From NCBI RefSeq assembly GCF_020520425.1, contig NC_079491.1:30247449-30311448 (forward strand): DNA of 64,000 bases. The letters run 5' to 3'. The position numbers were made by a program, and so were the translations under genes. Shown in pieces: positions 53,496 through 64,000 of this stretch (position 1 is the stretch's first letter; each line of letters starts with the position of its first letter). The stretch is from Spinacia oleracea (lineage: Eukaryota > Streptophyta > Magnoliopsida > Caryophyllales > Amaranthaceae). The notes below the pieces were generated by a model that saw only the letters and a program-made list of their open reading frames with translations, was not told the origin of the DNA and did no database searches.

Positions 53496-55654
53496 CACTA
53501 CTACAAAATGCGTGTATTCTCGACGACACTTCCTCGACGCTGAGGATTACCGTCAACATGGAACACTTGTCCGCGTTATTTCTAGACGATTTTAAGTGTC
53601 TATTAAATTCCTTGACTGAGGATGGCGTCGAGATATCACGGGCCTATCACGTGAATCAATTTTTGGGGGAAAAAGAAAAAAACGCTCAGGCAAACCCTAA
53701 ACCTCATTTCAGTTTTCAACTTCTCACTTCACCGCCTTCATCTCTTTCATTCACCCGCACTGCTGAGAAATTCCGCCATTTCTCAATAATGGAGATTTTT
53801 TTACCTGCTAATTTGTTTTCCCTTGCACTTTTTACCGGCGCACAGAGTTTTAGGAACTTGAATTGACTTATTTAATTTAATAGGTAGTAGTTGATAGTGG
53901 GGTATTATTTTAATGTAGTTAGTTGGAGGTGGGTTAAGAGGTGGGGTTGGGGGAGAGTAGGGGTTGAATTTTTAATTATTTTTTGTATGGAGTAGGGGGT
54001 AGGTGGGTTAATAGGGGTGGAATGAGAAATAATATAATATTGTTAGAATATTTCCATTTTTAGAAATAGGTCAAGTATTAAGGGACGGCCCGATAAGGAA
54101 AACAGGTCAAGTATTTCGGGACGGAGGGAGTATTATCTCTGATGTATTTGTATTCCTTTGCCATTTAATGATTTTCTTGTATTCTTCTTTGGACTTTCTT
54201 TGTTTCCTTCTGGACATCTCTTTTGCTTCATTTATCTTTCAAAGACACAAGAGCAACCAGTTTAATTGGTTAGCTGACTAGATTTAACAACTCAAACTCA
54301 TTACTGGATCAAAATTTCTGGTTACTTTAACAAGTTAACTCGGCTTTTGGTGGAGTATTAAACAGGTGTTAGCACCAACATCTGGCCATGCTCCAAGGGG
54401 AATCCTACTGCCTACTCAATATTTAAGTCCAGCACCAACTGTGCGGCCCCATGTACAATCCTACTCCATGCCCATATTTTGTGCCCAGATCAGTTCAAAC
54501 TCCACTGCAAAGTCCCAACTCTCAGCATTATGGACTGACTACCAGGTCAACACGACTTGTGACGCCACCTCTAATTCAAAGCCTGCATAGGTGCAAGTGG
54601 AGATTTATAGTAAGTGAGAGTGATTGTAAGTGAGAGTGATTGTAAATGTGGTTAGAGATTTTGAAAGCTAGCTATATGCAAGTGGAACAAACCAGGAAAT
54701 CTTATTGTGGGGGGGAATTTGAAAACCAAGAAAGAGGCATTGTGGTGGTCTTATAAGATAGCTTCATAAATACTAGATAACCGACTAATTCCCACCTTGT
54801 ATAGAGTTTTAGTTATCTTATTTTTATAATGCATTACTTATATACCAATGACCACACTAGCTTGATTACTTTCATAGCAAATATTTGTGATTCTCATGCT
54901 CATTTTGTACTGATTACATTTCGTATTTTTCCTTGAAGGTCGTCCAACGTGACAAAGAAGACACGCAAGGACACGACAAAGAAGACGCGCAAGACTTGAG
55001 CTTCACAAAGCTACTACCATCATATATATAGTTAGATCTAGTTTTTCTAGGCTTTAGTTCTTTGGTTTAGTAGATATTGTTTAGATATTCCCACTTTGGT
55101 TTAGTAACATGTGTGTACTATGATCTATGGATATTAACTAGCTACTTCCAAGGTTTTATAATTAAGTTAATTTTATTGAAGACCAATTATTCAAAATTCA
55201 AGTTCATTATTGATCTTGTTGCTTTAATTTTAACTTCATAATTATATGATCATTTAGAATTAAAATTCACGTCAACACAAATTTATGGATGATAGTAGGC
55301 GTCGCGAAAATAAATTTCTGGACGCATGTAGGCGTCGTGAATAAAAATTTTTGGACGCCTGTAGGCGTCGCGAACGGTACATAGGTAAATGTTAGGCAAA
55401 GTGGGAAAACATTTTGTTGACGCGAAAATAAAATCTCTAGGCACTTAAAATCGTCGTTGTTGTCGACGCTGAACAAAGATTGTGGACGCCAGAAAGCGTC
55501 TTCTTTCTCGACGCCTATAAGCGTCGAAAATATTCTCGACTCTAATTTTCTCGACGCTTCTGGAAAGCGTCGAGGGCTAATTTGTCGACGCTTTTAGGCG
55601 TCGAAAAATGGTCTGAAAAGCGTCGATAAAAGGAGGGATTTGTAGTAGCTAGTG
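53496..55654. mobile_element. CACTA-like non-autonomous element
   Basis: Ends CACTACTACAAAATGCG and ATTTGTAGTAGCTAGTG, with ATC duplicated on both sides (53,493-53,495 and 55,655-55,657). Subterminal DNA at both ends is rich in CGACGC/GCGTCG (at least ten copies in 55,290-55,630). A Stowaway-like MITE is nested inside. Short frames in between have no recognisable product, although GACAAAGAAGAC(A/G)CGCAAG occurs twice at 54,950-54,995. Confidence 0.8.
53833..54130. mobile_element. Stowaway-like MITE, left end missing
   Basis: It matches 39,776-40,106 from the GGCGCACAGAG block to the right end GGGACGGAGGGAG, followed by TA. The left terminal repeat (about 35 bp) is absent. Confidence 0.85.
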
Positions 55655-55953
55655 ATCTTAAATCAAATAAAAAAAATATGAAATTTCCCAATATTTTATT
55701 CAACAACAAATCAAACTTGAAATTCCTATTCAAAATACCTAAAAACAAATGAATCCAAAATTAAATAAGAGCATTGAATTTTCTACAAATTAAGCTAGCT
55801 AACTGATTCTAATAACAAACAATTGAACCATATATGCACAAATTAAACAGTAGACACACAATTGAAAAAAACCTTTGAAGTGAGCCCAAATAATACGAAT
55901 TGAAAAGTAGAATCAAAATTGAAATCGTACCTTTTGATTGAACCTAAATAGTA
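55655..55953. other. Intergenic, nothing recognised
   Basis: AT-rich; no feature supported. Confidence 0.5.
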
Positions 55954-56248
55954 CTCTGGCTCTGTCCCTTAATACTCTTTTAGGCAATTTAATTGACTTA
56001 TTAACTTATTAGATGGTAGTTGATAGAGGGTATTTTTTATTATAGTTAGTGGAAAATGTGTCAAATAAAGGGGTGCAAAGGGGGGGGGGGGGGGAGGTTT
56101 GAATTTTTAATTTGTAGAAAATAAGAATATATGTGGGTCCATGGCTAAGTGAGAGAATGATATAATATTAGTAGAAGTATGTCATTTATAGAAAAGGAAC
56201 GAGTATTAAGGGACGACTTTATAAGAAAAGCAGGACGAGTATTAATGG
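55954..56248. mobile_element. Degenerate Stowaway-like MITE with a G15 run
   Basis: CTCTGGCTCTGTCCCTTAAT at the left and GACGAGTATTAATGGAAAT at the right are worn ends of the CTCCCTCCGTCC family, and the interior order (GACTTATTAACTTATTAGAT...) matches. Fifteen consecutive G lie at 56,080-56,094. Confidence 0.7.
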
Positions 56249-57166
56249 AAATTTGTTGAAGAAATCCATTGTATTTGTGTAAATTTTCGCTAATTAAATT
56301 AAAGAAATCCACGGAATTTGATGAAAAGCAATACCATTTTCAGGTCAAAAAATTAGATAGAGAGATGGGGAACATCTGCTGCTCTTTTTAGAGAGAGAAA
56401 CGAAATTATGCGCAAGGAAAAAAGACTAGGATATACGTTCACAAAATTACAATAACACCATTACTCGCATGGATATTTTGAGCGGTTATATATGAAATTT
56501 TCAATATACCAGATTTATTCTTATATATGAAAGTTTTCTTATATAAAACTAGGTGTTCTTACGCCTTCACCCTTATAAATTTGGACCCTTAGATCATCAA
56601 ATCAGATGGTCCAAATAATTCCCCCTGTCATTAAATCATTTTCGTTATTATACAATATTCTAAATTGGTTCTCAGTTTCTTTACTTTTAATTAAATTTCA
56701 TACATAGTATACCTTTTGACTAATTTTATATAAATTTACGGCTTTCCATTTACTTTTACTATAAAATTATCGAAAATTCATCCAAAATGACATTTAATAA
56801 TAATTAAAAAAAGATTAAAAATGTTAGTTGTTAATGTTGATATTTGGTTTTAATGTGTTTTCTTCCTTAAAGTTTGAATAATTGAGTATAAGAAATTGCA
56901 CATTTTGGTGTTATTTATATTTAGAAAGTATAACTATAATTTTGATTGATTATAAATTATTGAACATGACTATTTTATTGATTATAATTATTGAACATAA
57001 CTATTTGATCTATCACAATGTATAACTACTTGATTAGAAAGTATAACTATTTGCTAAGAACTAGATCTTATACATAATATCGCGCATCATACATAAGTTT
57101 GTATAATTAAATAATTTACTACCTAGGTATAAATATACTTTGTATATATTGTCATAAGAACCTTGT
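56249..57166. other. Intergenic AT-rich DNA, nothing recognised
   Basis: Contains repeated TAT(T/A)GAACATAACTATTTG-like phrases near 56,960-57,060, but no gene. Confidence 0.5.
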
Positions 57167-57737
57167 GGGCATTTGGTATGTGGGAACGAGAGGTTTGGGA
57201 TTAAGGGGTGGGATGAGTATTGGAAATTGGTTGTTGGAAATTTGTAAAATGCGGCAATTGCCTTATTTGGTAAGTGTTGGAAGTATATTGGGAACAAATA
57301 AGAAAGTTACAGAGTTACCCTTAGAAGTATACTATTTTCCTTAGCTTCATTAAGAGTAAAAGGGTAGTTTGCTTCTAATTTTATTCCCACCCCCTAATAC
57401 AAGGATGAAGTCTAAAACAATAACAGAGTTGGTCCATTTTGGAAGCTAACAACCTTTATCGTAAAAAAATTATTATGTTTTTGGTGTACATTTGTATGTT
57501 TTTGGTAGTACTACAAATAATTCTTTTCTTTTATTGGTACTAGCAAAACCTTTATTGGTATTCGTCACTACCAATAACAAACTAATTTATACCAATAAAG
57601 TTTGTTAGCGATCTAAATGGACTAGCTTTAATATTGATATATCAATCTTTCTAATACCAGACCCCTCCCCAAACGTGAAAATTTGAGTACTTGGGATTAA
57701 AACTCTCATTTCCACCTTCCAACTCCCACAATGCCAA
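57167..57737. mobile_element. Possible MITE
   Basis: GGGCATTTGGTATGTGGGAA near the left and TTCCAACTCCCACAATGCC near the right are imperfect inverses, as are GGGATTAAGG and its counterpart GGGATTAAAACTCTCATT. No duplication confirmed. Confidence 0.4.
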
Positions 57738-57915
57738 AAATTTATAAAAGATTACAAACATCGGTTGGTTACGGGACGAGTATAATCGATTCGAATATAA
57801 TAAGATAATGTAGTTGTGCGGGGCCATTGGATTTATGCGTTTTAATGTGTATTTTTTTCGAGTCACTTTAATATTTGTCAAAAATCGTTAGTCTGGATCA
57901 GTTTTGACAGCCCTA

Positions 57916-58395
57916 TCTATACTAATATATTAAAAGGCGTTTTGAAGAGCGTATACGTGTCACGTAGATCTCTCCTTATTACGCCACGTCACCACTAATT
58001 AGCATCATGACATGTCATTACAACCAAAAAATATATAACAAGGATCGAACACCAAACCTTTGTGTTAAAAGTTACACTTCTTACCATGTTAACCAACTAC
58101 AACTTATGTAATATCTTTCTATATAAGCCTACATATTCTTTTTACAATAAACAATACATTGAATAAAAGTGAATGCAAATAAAGGAATGATTACTTAATC
58201 CATAAATTTACAATTATTATTTTGAAGAAAAGGATATGACATTGTTTAGATTTTTGGATGTGGGGTTTAATCGGGGAGGTTGTTGATCGGCTACTAATCT
58301 TATGTCACCACCGTAATTTGATGATGCACCATCTCTACGTGCAACCGCCCGAATAAAAGTCAAAATCCGGGGCAACCGCCCGGGTTACATACTAG
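57916..58395 (+). mobile_element. Non-autonomous Helitron
   Basis: Starts A|TCTATACTAATATATTAAAA and ends GTTACATACTAG|T. A hairpin CCGGG-GCAACCG-CCCGG lies 11 bases before the end. These are plant Helitron termini. It is 480 bp with no coding capacity. Confidence 0.88.
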
Positions 58396-58436
58396 TTGCC
58401 TTGTAAATTGCGAATTGCGTACACATAGTCACATGG

Positions 58437-58672
58437 GCCATATTCGTTCGGTATCGTTTTTTGTTTTAAGTTTTCTTTTTTTACAAAACTAAAAACCAAT
58501 ATGAAAACCACAAAAAGTAGTTTCAGTTTTTTATTGTCAGTTTTCAAAATCAACCTGATTACTATAAGTATGACTAATTTTTAGATTATGATTCAATCCA
58601 ACTTATATGACTTTCGAAACCAAAAAAATCGAAAACAGAAAACTTATCGTGATACTGAACGAGATAATGATG
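58437..58672. mobile_element. MITE with CATATTCGTTCGGTATC ends
   Basis: Left CCATATTCGTTCGGTATCG and right GATACTGAACGAGATAATG are inverted with few mismatches. About 235 bp. Family not assigned. Confidence 0.65.
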
Positions 58673-58739
58673 CATTTTCGGGTAATGTTATAATTTTGAA
58701 CTTCATTCAGCAAATCCACTTCATAGAATCAAAAGCCTA

Positions 58740-61271
58740 ATCCAGATTAACAAGAGGTCGGAGGCCCTCTGAGTCTCTGACTCCCAATCCCGGAATCCGT
58801 TGGAAGTGCGTTTCAGTCCATTGCTGAAGCCGCATACTGGTTCGTTTTTACCCTTTTTGTTGCCATAAAACTCAAATCCCCTAATTTTATGCACCAACTT
58901 TTTCGATATTGTTTGAATTCAGTTTGTTCTTTTTGAAAATTGATCAATTTTAGGTTAGCGTCCTCTGGTTGCTACTAATTGTAAAAATGATCGCTTGAGT
59001 TCCTACTTCTGGAATCCGGAATGGTGTATACCCAGCTTTCCCACTTGATTGTTAAATTTCAACCAAGTTTTTAGAAATCGGTATTCAATACTACAAATTC
59101 GATCAATTTCTCTCTTTCTTAGTACGAGTATTAATATTGATTATTTCTCCTTTTTAGGGATACGAATAAATTGCAATAATTTTGCTGACTTCGAACTTGA
59201 GAACGGTAGGGAACATGGAGAGTGAAGGAGACAAGAATTGGAGTGAGAAAGTGGAAGATTTAGTAGAATCTGGAGAAACAAATGCTGCAATCTCTCTCCT
59301 TGAATCCCTAATTTTGAAACTCGAGACTGTTAATTCATCAAATTCACTGCCCCAATTAGCCTCTGCACTCCTTGAATTGGCCAAGCTTTACTCCTCCAAA
59401 GGCCTCTCTCTCAAATCCGATGATGCTCGATCCCGTTCTTCCGCCATCAACCTCCGCGTTATCTCTCCTTCTTCTAGTTCAGCTGTGTCAGTATTTCGCT
59501 CCATTTTATTTCTGATCATTTCTTTATTTTTCAATTGGGATTTAAGAATTGGATTGATATTGATTTTAGTCCTTATTTGATTAGTTCAGTGAAACTTCCA
59601 CAACAGAAGTAGAATCTAGTGTTTCTACTAGTAATAACGTGCCTGGAAGTAGTTCAACCAGAGATGGTAAAGTTTCTACTTCATCATATATTAATGTTAA
59701 TTTCAACTTTATTATATAACCATGCTTCTTGCTAAGTTGACATATTTGATGGGAAATGTGTTTGCTAGCAGGGGATACTGACTTGTGTACAAAATCTTCA
59801 ATGGACAATGTATCTCTCCAGGAATCTTCAGATGATGGTATAATGTGTTCTCTCTTTGCAATTGCCATTTTAGGTGCTTTCATAGGCCGCTGAACTTTTC
59901 TCTGTTATGAATGTAATTTGTTGAGGAGACCATAGAATTAAAGCATACTCCCTTTGATCCTAAATATAAGCATTTTTAGCGATCTTCACACTTTATAATA
60001 ATTTGGTTATATGATATTGTATTGATGATTACACAATAACAGTTAATGTTGCATTGATAGTATAAATGAGTCGTATTTAGACTAGAAGGAATATGAAGAC
60101 TAGGAATGTAGTTAGCAAGAACACCAAGAACTTATTAAGGGTCCATTATAGAAATTGCTGAACTCAAACAAGTTATGCAAGAATGAAGGGATTTTACCCT
60201 AACAAAATACTTTCTTAGATACCTCCCTGCTGGTCCTTATCCACAGTAAGGTTCTTAAGCTTAATGATGAAGAAAATGTCAGATTGATTTCTTGAGGAAG
60301 AAATAAACATTTCGTAAAAAAGCCTGTTGTGCACTTCAATTCTCTGATGGGTTATTGGAACCTTAATGAAGCGTTATAAGGCTTAATTCTTATGGTCTTG
60401 ATGAAACATCTGATTCTCATGGAATGCTTTTTTTGACAAATCAACAATTCCATTACATAGTCTTTTTAAATCTTTTGTGACACGTGGAGATACAATATTG
60501 TTGCATTTCCTGTAGTAATTCATCACTATTTATATGAATAATCGTGCATAATGGTGTTTTCATGGGTGATAAGACTGGGAAGCCGCAGCAGATCGTGCGC
60601 CAGATGAGTTGCTCTCTCCACAATGCTTGCCAGACGTATCAAAGCTTACATTGTATGACACAGAAGTGAAGAAAGAGGTCCCAAACAGACGTGGGAGGGG
60701 AACCTTCACATATAATAAACAAGGAATGTACAGTGATGAGAAAATTCATGACTCTATTGCCTGTGATACATCATCAGAGATAGTTCATGAGACATCTGAG
60801 AAAATTTCGGAAGCCAAAAATTGTGAGTGAGACTTGTTTGTTGAATGTTTATAATTGTGGATAAGTAATTGTTTATGTCATGCTGTTTTACTTAGATTAT
60901 GTGCTAGTTCCTTGATGAACTTTTAGTGGAAAAGACAGAAGTTTGTACTATGCATATCTTTGAGCTATCTTGACAAGGAAAAATATTTTAGGCATTTAGA
61001 CGCTTTTCTGTTGTCTGAATTAGCTACCTATATCACTGCAAGTGTTCTTGTGCTTGTTGTCGGCTGTTAATACTGAAATATGATTCTTAATTTCTGTTTC
61101 TTGTGTTAGCTGTATATGGTACACGTCATGCCCTTGTCTTGGATGGGTTTCACACGAGTACTACAACAACAGATTTGGAGAGACTTTTTGAAGATTTCAG
61201 AGACCGTGGATTTTCAATCCGTTGGATTAATGATACACTTGCACTGGTAGTATTTCGAACTCCATCAATTG
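58740..61271 (+). CDS. R3HCC1L: R3HCC1L-like coiled-coil/RRM-type protein, 3' end not seen
   Basis: A likely noncoding first exon ends near 58,838. Coding exons are 59,215-59,490 (start MESEGDKNWSEKVEDLVESG), 59,585-59,666, 59,772-59,837, 60,589-60,822 and 61,110-61,271. All introns are GT-AG and phases agree over 273 codons. The N-terminal 60 residues form TPR-like helices. The middle is acidic and Ser-rich, with an RRGRGTFTYN motif. Exon 5 gives HALVLDGFHTSTTTTDLERL, FEDFRDRGFSIRWINDT and ALVVFRTPSI, the RRM-like fold seen at the C-terminus of animal R3HCC1L proteins and their plant relatives. The family normally continues with another 80-100 residues, which I could not find before 62,000. 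They may lie beyond the window, past the gypsy insertion, or be lost. Exon 4 has a tandem CAGCAG acceptor that would add or drop one alanine. Molecular role is poorly known. Confidence 0.85.
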
Positions 61272-62026
61272 GTACGTTTTGCTTGTCTCGCATGATATTG
61301 GTTATTGAAATTCTAAGAGCTATTGTGTATCGCATGGCAAACATGCTCCGTTGCTTGATGTTGAAGTGTTGAACCTTACTCAAACAGTTTAAAGCGTCTA
61401 TGCCCGTGATTCTAATAAAGAGTTTTCGTTGTCATTTTTCTGTAGTATGGTGAGGCTATAAATTTAGTTTTTGTAGTTATCTACACACTAAGTTCCTTTA
61501 CATCGGATTCTTTTGATCTCTCTGTATGGATGACTCAAAATTGAAACCAACCTAAAATATGGCATTCTTGAAATTCTATTCAGAAGTCCGGTCCCTCACA
61601 TCCATGCGACTTTTCTAGTTAATTTCAACATTTTCTACAAATTTTTTAATTAATTGTAGATCTTGTATTTAGAACTGTCATGAGAGGTAATCAGTGAAGA
61701 GAAAGAGTTGCGAATCCTCCAAGATCTTACTTTTGGGATACTCCAAGCCTCCAAAATTTCTACAGGCGAAGGAAGGTGCTACTTTGAGAGCCCAATGAGT
61801 AAAGAAGAAGATGCCTGAAATGTGAACATAGAATCGCCTCTTTTCTACCTAACCTCATTCGTCTAGTCTATTAGCTAACAGATACGAGTAATTTGTAAAA
61901 GTGCGTTAGTTTGTTTTCCTATTCTCTGTTTTGTTTGGGAGCTAAAATGTCTGACGAACTTGCAGCTGTGTTCCTATACCAGGAGTTAAATGTCAACTTA
62001 CTGTCAGGATTCAGTTCGTTGTTAAA
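61272..62026 (+). other. Downstream intron or 3' region of the R3HCC1L-like gene
   Basis: No convincing next exon. A stretch at 61,690-61,818 is open in one frame (contains ELRILQDLTFGILQASKIST) but has no family similarity I can see and no acceptor in the right phase. Confidence 0.45.
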
Positions 62027-62050
62027 CCCCCCCCCCCCCCCCCCCCCCCC
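62027..62050. repeat. Homopolymer of 24 C
   Basis: Uninterrupted C run (G on the other strand) ending GGCGGCCCG. It lies 66 bp left of the gypsy LTR. Confidence 0.95.
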
Positions 62051-62116
62051 GGCGGCCCGTTGCATGTGTTTTTTGCTGAGAATTATCTTCCCATATACTG
62101 CTAAGAAGAATTAACC

Positions 62117-62459
62117 TGTCAATCAAAATCACACAGAGAAGAATAGGGAAAATTTATGATAACTTGTATTAACTGATCAGAGTAACCAATTAATTACAAG
62201 TAGCCACACTTCGAGGGGTGGGTTTCCTCCAAAAAAAAAAGATAGGACTAAACAATATTCTCAATGCCCCTCTCTATTACATGTATCTCCTTATTTATAG
62301 TTGTGCTACCAAGAAGGCTTGCAGCTTACTCCTCTTGCATAAAAAACTCTGGTGATAAGGCCTTCTAACAACTTTCCGTTACTATTCTGCCCCTCCACAT
62401 GTGTTTCCTTTCTTGCCCTCTTCCTAGCATATGTGATCGTAATAGGTGGATGCTTAGCA
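62117..62459 (-). repeat. Chromovirus-type gypsy 3' LTR
   Basis: On the minus strand it begins TGCTAAGCATCCACCTATTA after the purine-rich TTTGGGTGGGGTAA and ends TTTTGATTGACA. CTATAAATAAGG inside it is a TATA box. 343 bp. The partner LTR would be beyond the window. Confidence 0.75.
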
Positions 62460-64000
62460 TTACCCCACCCAAACTGCCACCTTGTCCTCAAGGTGGAAAG
62501 AAGGAAACCGGTAAGAGATATTAGCCATGTCTTCCCAAGTGACCTCAAAGTCCTGGAGTCCTTTCCACTTAGTCAATACATCAGTTCTGGTTGGGTCAGC
62601 AGTGTGCTTGACTCTTAACATAGCTGGTTCCACCTCCAAGGTGAGGTCAGCAGACCACTGTGAAGGGACAGTAGCAGACACAGGGACCGCCCCTACAACA
62701 GCTTTCAATTGTGAAACGTGGAACACAGGGTGTAGGGCCTGAGCTTCAAGAATACCTTATCCCCCTTGTTGAAATTGACCTCCCTACGTGTAGCATCCTC
62801 CACCTGCTTCATCTTGTGTTTGGGCTCTTAGTAAGTGTCCTTTGAGGTCATCAAGGATGCCATCCCTCTCTAGCAATTGTTCTTCCAAGGATGCCATAGC
62901 TGTAGTAAGGTGGGAGGGTCTCTACCATATAAGGCCTTGAAAGGAGAGTGCAGTGGGTAGAAGTGTGAACGGACGTGTTATGGCAATACTGAGCCCATGG
63001 TAACCATTTGGCCCAACTCTTAGGAATGTCATTAATGAAACATCTGAGATAGGATTCCATACCCTTGTATACCACTTCTGTCTGCCCGTCTGGTTGGGGA
63101 TGATAAGTAGTACTACGGTGAACGGTGAAGAGCAGTGCCTTGCTACTTGAAAACCTCTTTTCAAAACAACCTCAGAAATATCTTATCCCGGTCATACACA
63201 ATAGTGGATGGAAACCCGTGCAACCGGACAACTTCACTTATGAATGTGGAGGCTACCTGAGATGTCGTGTATGGGTGTTTAAGCCCTACAAAGTGAACAT
63301 ACTTGGTGAGTTTGTCTACCACCACCAAGACGAGTCAAACCCCATGGATTTAGGGAGACCCTCCACAAAATCCATGGATATGTCCTCCCAAACCTTATCT
63401 GGAATGGAAAGTAGTTGTAAAAGCACAGCGCGGCTGGGAGTTGATGTTTTCTGGCAAACAACACAAGCTTGAACATAGGTAGCTCCATGTTTCCTCGTGC
63501 CCGACTAGTACCATTCTTGTGCTAATCGTTGATAAGTCTTGAATTCCCAAGAGTGGCTTCCCATGGGAGAATTGTGGTATTCATGTAATAAGGTAGACAC
63601 AATGGTAGAATTCTTGGGTAGGACGATTCTGCCTTTGAACTTGAGTACTACACCTTCCACATAGAAGCCCCTTAGGCACCTGTTTCCCCTCCAAGTAAGC
63701 CTTGGTTAACTATTGTATCAAGGCCAACAAGGCATCTTGCTGGATCACAGTGTGTATGGTCGACCAATCTACCTCACAAGTAGTCACCATTGACCCCAAC
63801 TCCTTTGCAGAAGCACCTTTACGGGATAAGGCATCAACAACCTTGTTTGATGCTCCCGGTTTGTAGTGAATATCAAAGTCAAAACCCATAATCTTACTAA
63901 CCCATCTTTGATAATCATTTCCCGCCTCTCGCTGCTCCATGAGATACTTGAGGCTTTATTGACCGGTTCGAATAATGAACTTCCTGCCAAGGAGATAGTG
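62460..64000 (-). pseudogene. Ty3/gypsy (chromovirus) RNase H-integrase-chromodomain remnant
   Basis: The minus strand reads, from the right edge leftwards, an RNase H tail ([20 protein letters not shown]), integrase zinc and core pieces spread over several frames (DGQTEVVYKGMESYLRCF, KWLPWAQYCHNTS), then VFHVSQLKAVVGAVP and a chromodomain (VLTKWKGLQDFEVTWEDM), ending just before the polypurine tract. Integrase after RNase H and a C-terminal chromodomain define the chromovirus branch. Frameshifts and stops are frequent between 62,730 and 63,700, so it is inactive. The gag, protease and reverse transcriptase parts lie outside the window. Confidence 0.9.

Noticed and set aside
56080-56094. G15 run considered as a functional quadruplex
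   Set aside because: It sits within a decayed MITE and is most simply homopolymer slippage.
61911-62114. Frame with a long proline run
   Set aside because: It is produced by the C24 homopolymer and has no other support.

Overview
This is nuclear DNA of a flowering plant. It has GT-AG introns, long AT-rich noncoding stretches, two host genes with plant-specific homologues (a BEL1-like homeodomain gene and an R3HCC1L-like gene), and transposons of nearly every plant class. Recurring ACTCCGTA-type motifs and the MITE families suggest a dicot, possibly Caryophyllales (beet, spinach or quinoa relatives). That taxonomic guess is inference.

Layout. 1-17,404 is a stack of nested retro- and DNA transposons. 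A decayed Ty1/copia element on the minus strand (LTR 11,317-12,704, gag-pol 4,651-8,657) has its other LTR broken at 3,513 by a Ty3/gypsy element. The copia element lies against a CACTA end (to 16,321), which cuts the gag of a second copia element (LTR 16,974-17,404). 17,405-22,676 holds MITEs, a Pack-MULE with a 9-bp target duplication that carries a piece of an acetylornithine aminotransferase gene, and a Helitron.

22,686-39,306 is the most remarkable part: one 16.6-kb Mutator-like element bounded by a 9-bp target duplication (GTTAATAAG) and 37-bp terminal repeats. It carries two convergent multi-exon genes. One is a FAR1/FHY3-type transposase on the plus strand (six exons, one frameshift). 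The other is on the minus strand and has 19 exons encoding about 1,332 residues, with a plant-mobile-domain-like region and a C-terminal Ulp1 (C48) SUMO-protease domain. I traced it in one continuous frame apart from a single in-frame stop. The introns and spacers of this element are packed with the 9-mer TGTTCTTTT. Its strand flips between the two stop codons, so it lies in the sense strand of both genes. A second, smaller MULE (36,586-38,409) is nested near its right end and carries a GRF zinc-finger/membrane protein gene.

39,307-50,640 contains a complete BEL1-like homeodomain transcription factor gene (CDS 41,953-45,567, 711 residues) with CACTA-type MITEs in intron 4 and just downstream. 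50,640-58,700 is gene-poor: an orphan promoter/first-exon-like segment, a gypsy solo LTR, a 2.2-kb CACTA-like element, MITEs and a Helitron. 58,740-61,271 holds the first five coding exons of an R3HCC1L-like gene. Its 3' exons are not visible. A decayed chromodomain-bearing gypsy element (62,117 to the window edge) lies just downstream and may separate them from the rest.

The host genes are few and simple. Nearly everything else is transposon, with much nesting and clear target duplications that let the boundaries be drawn to the base.
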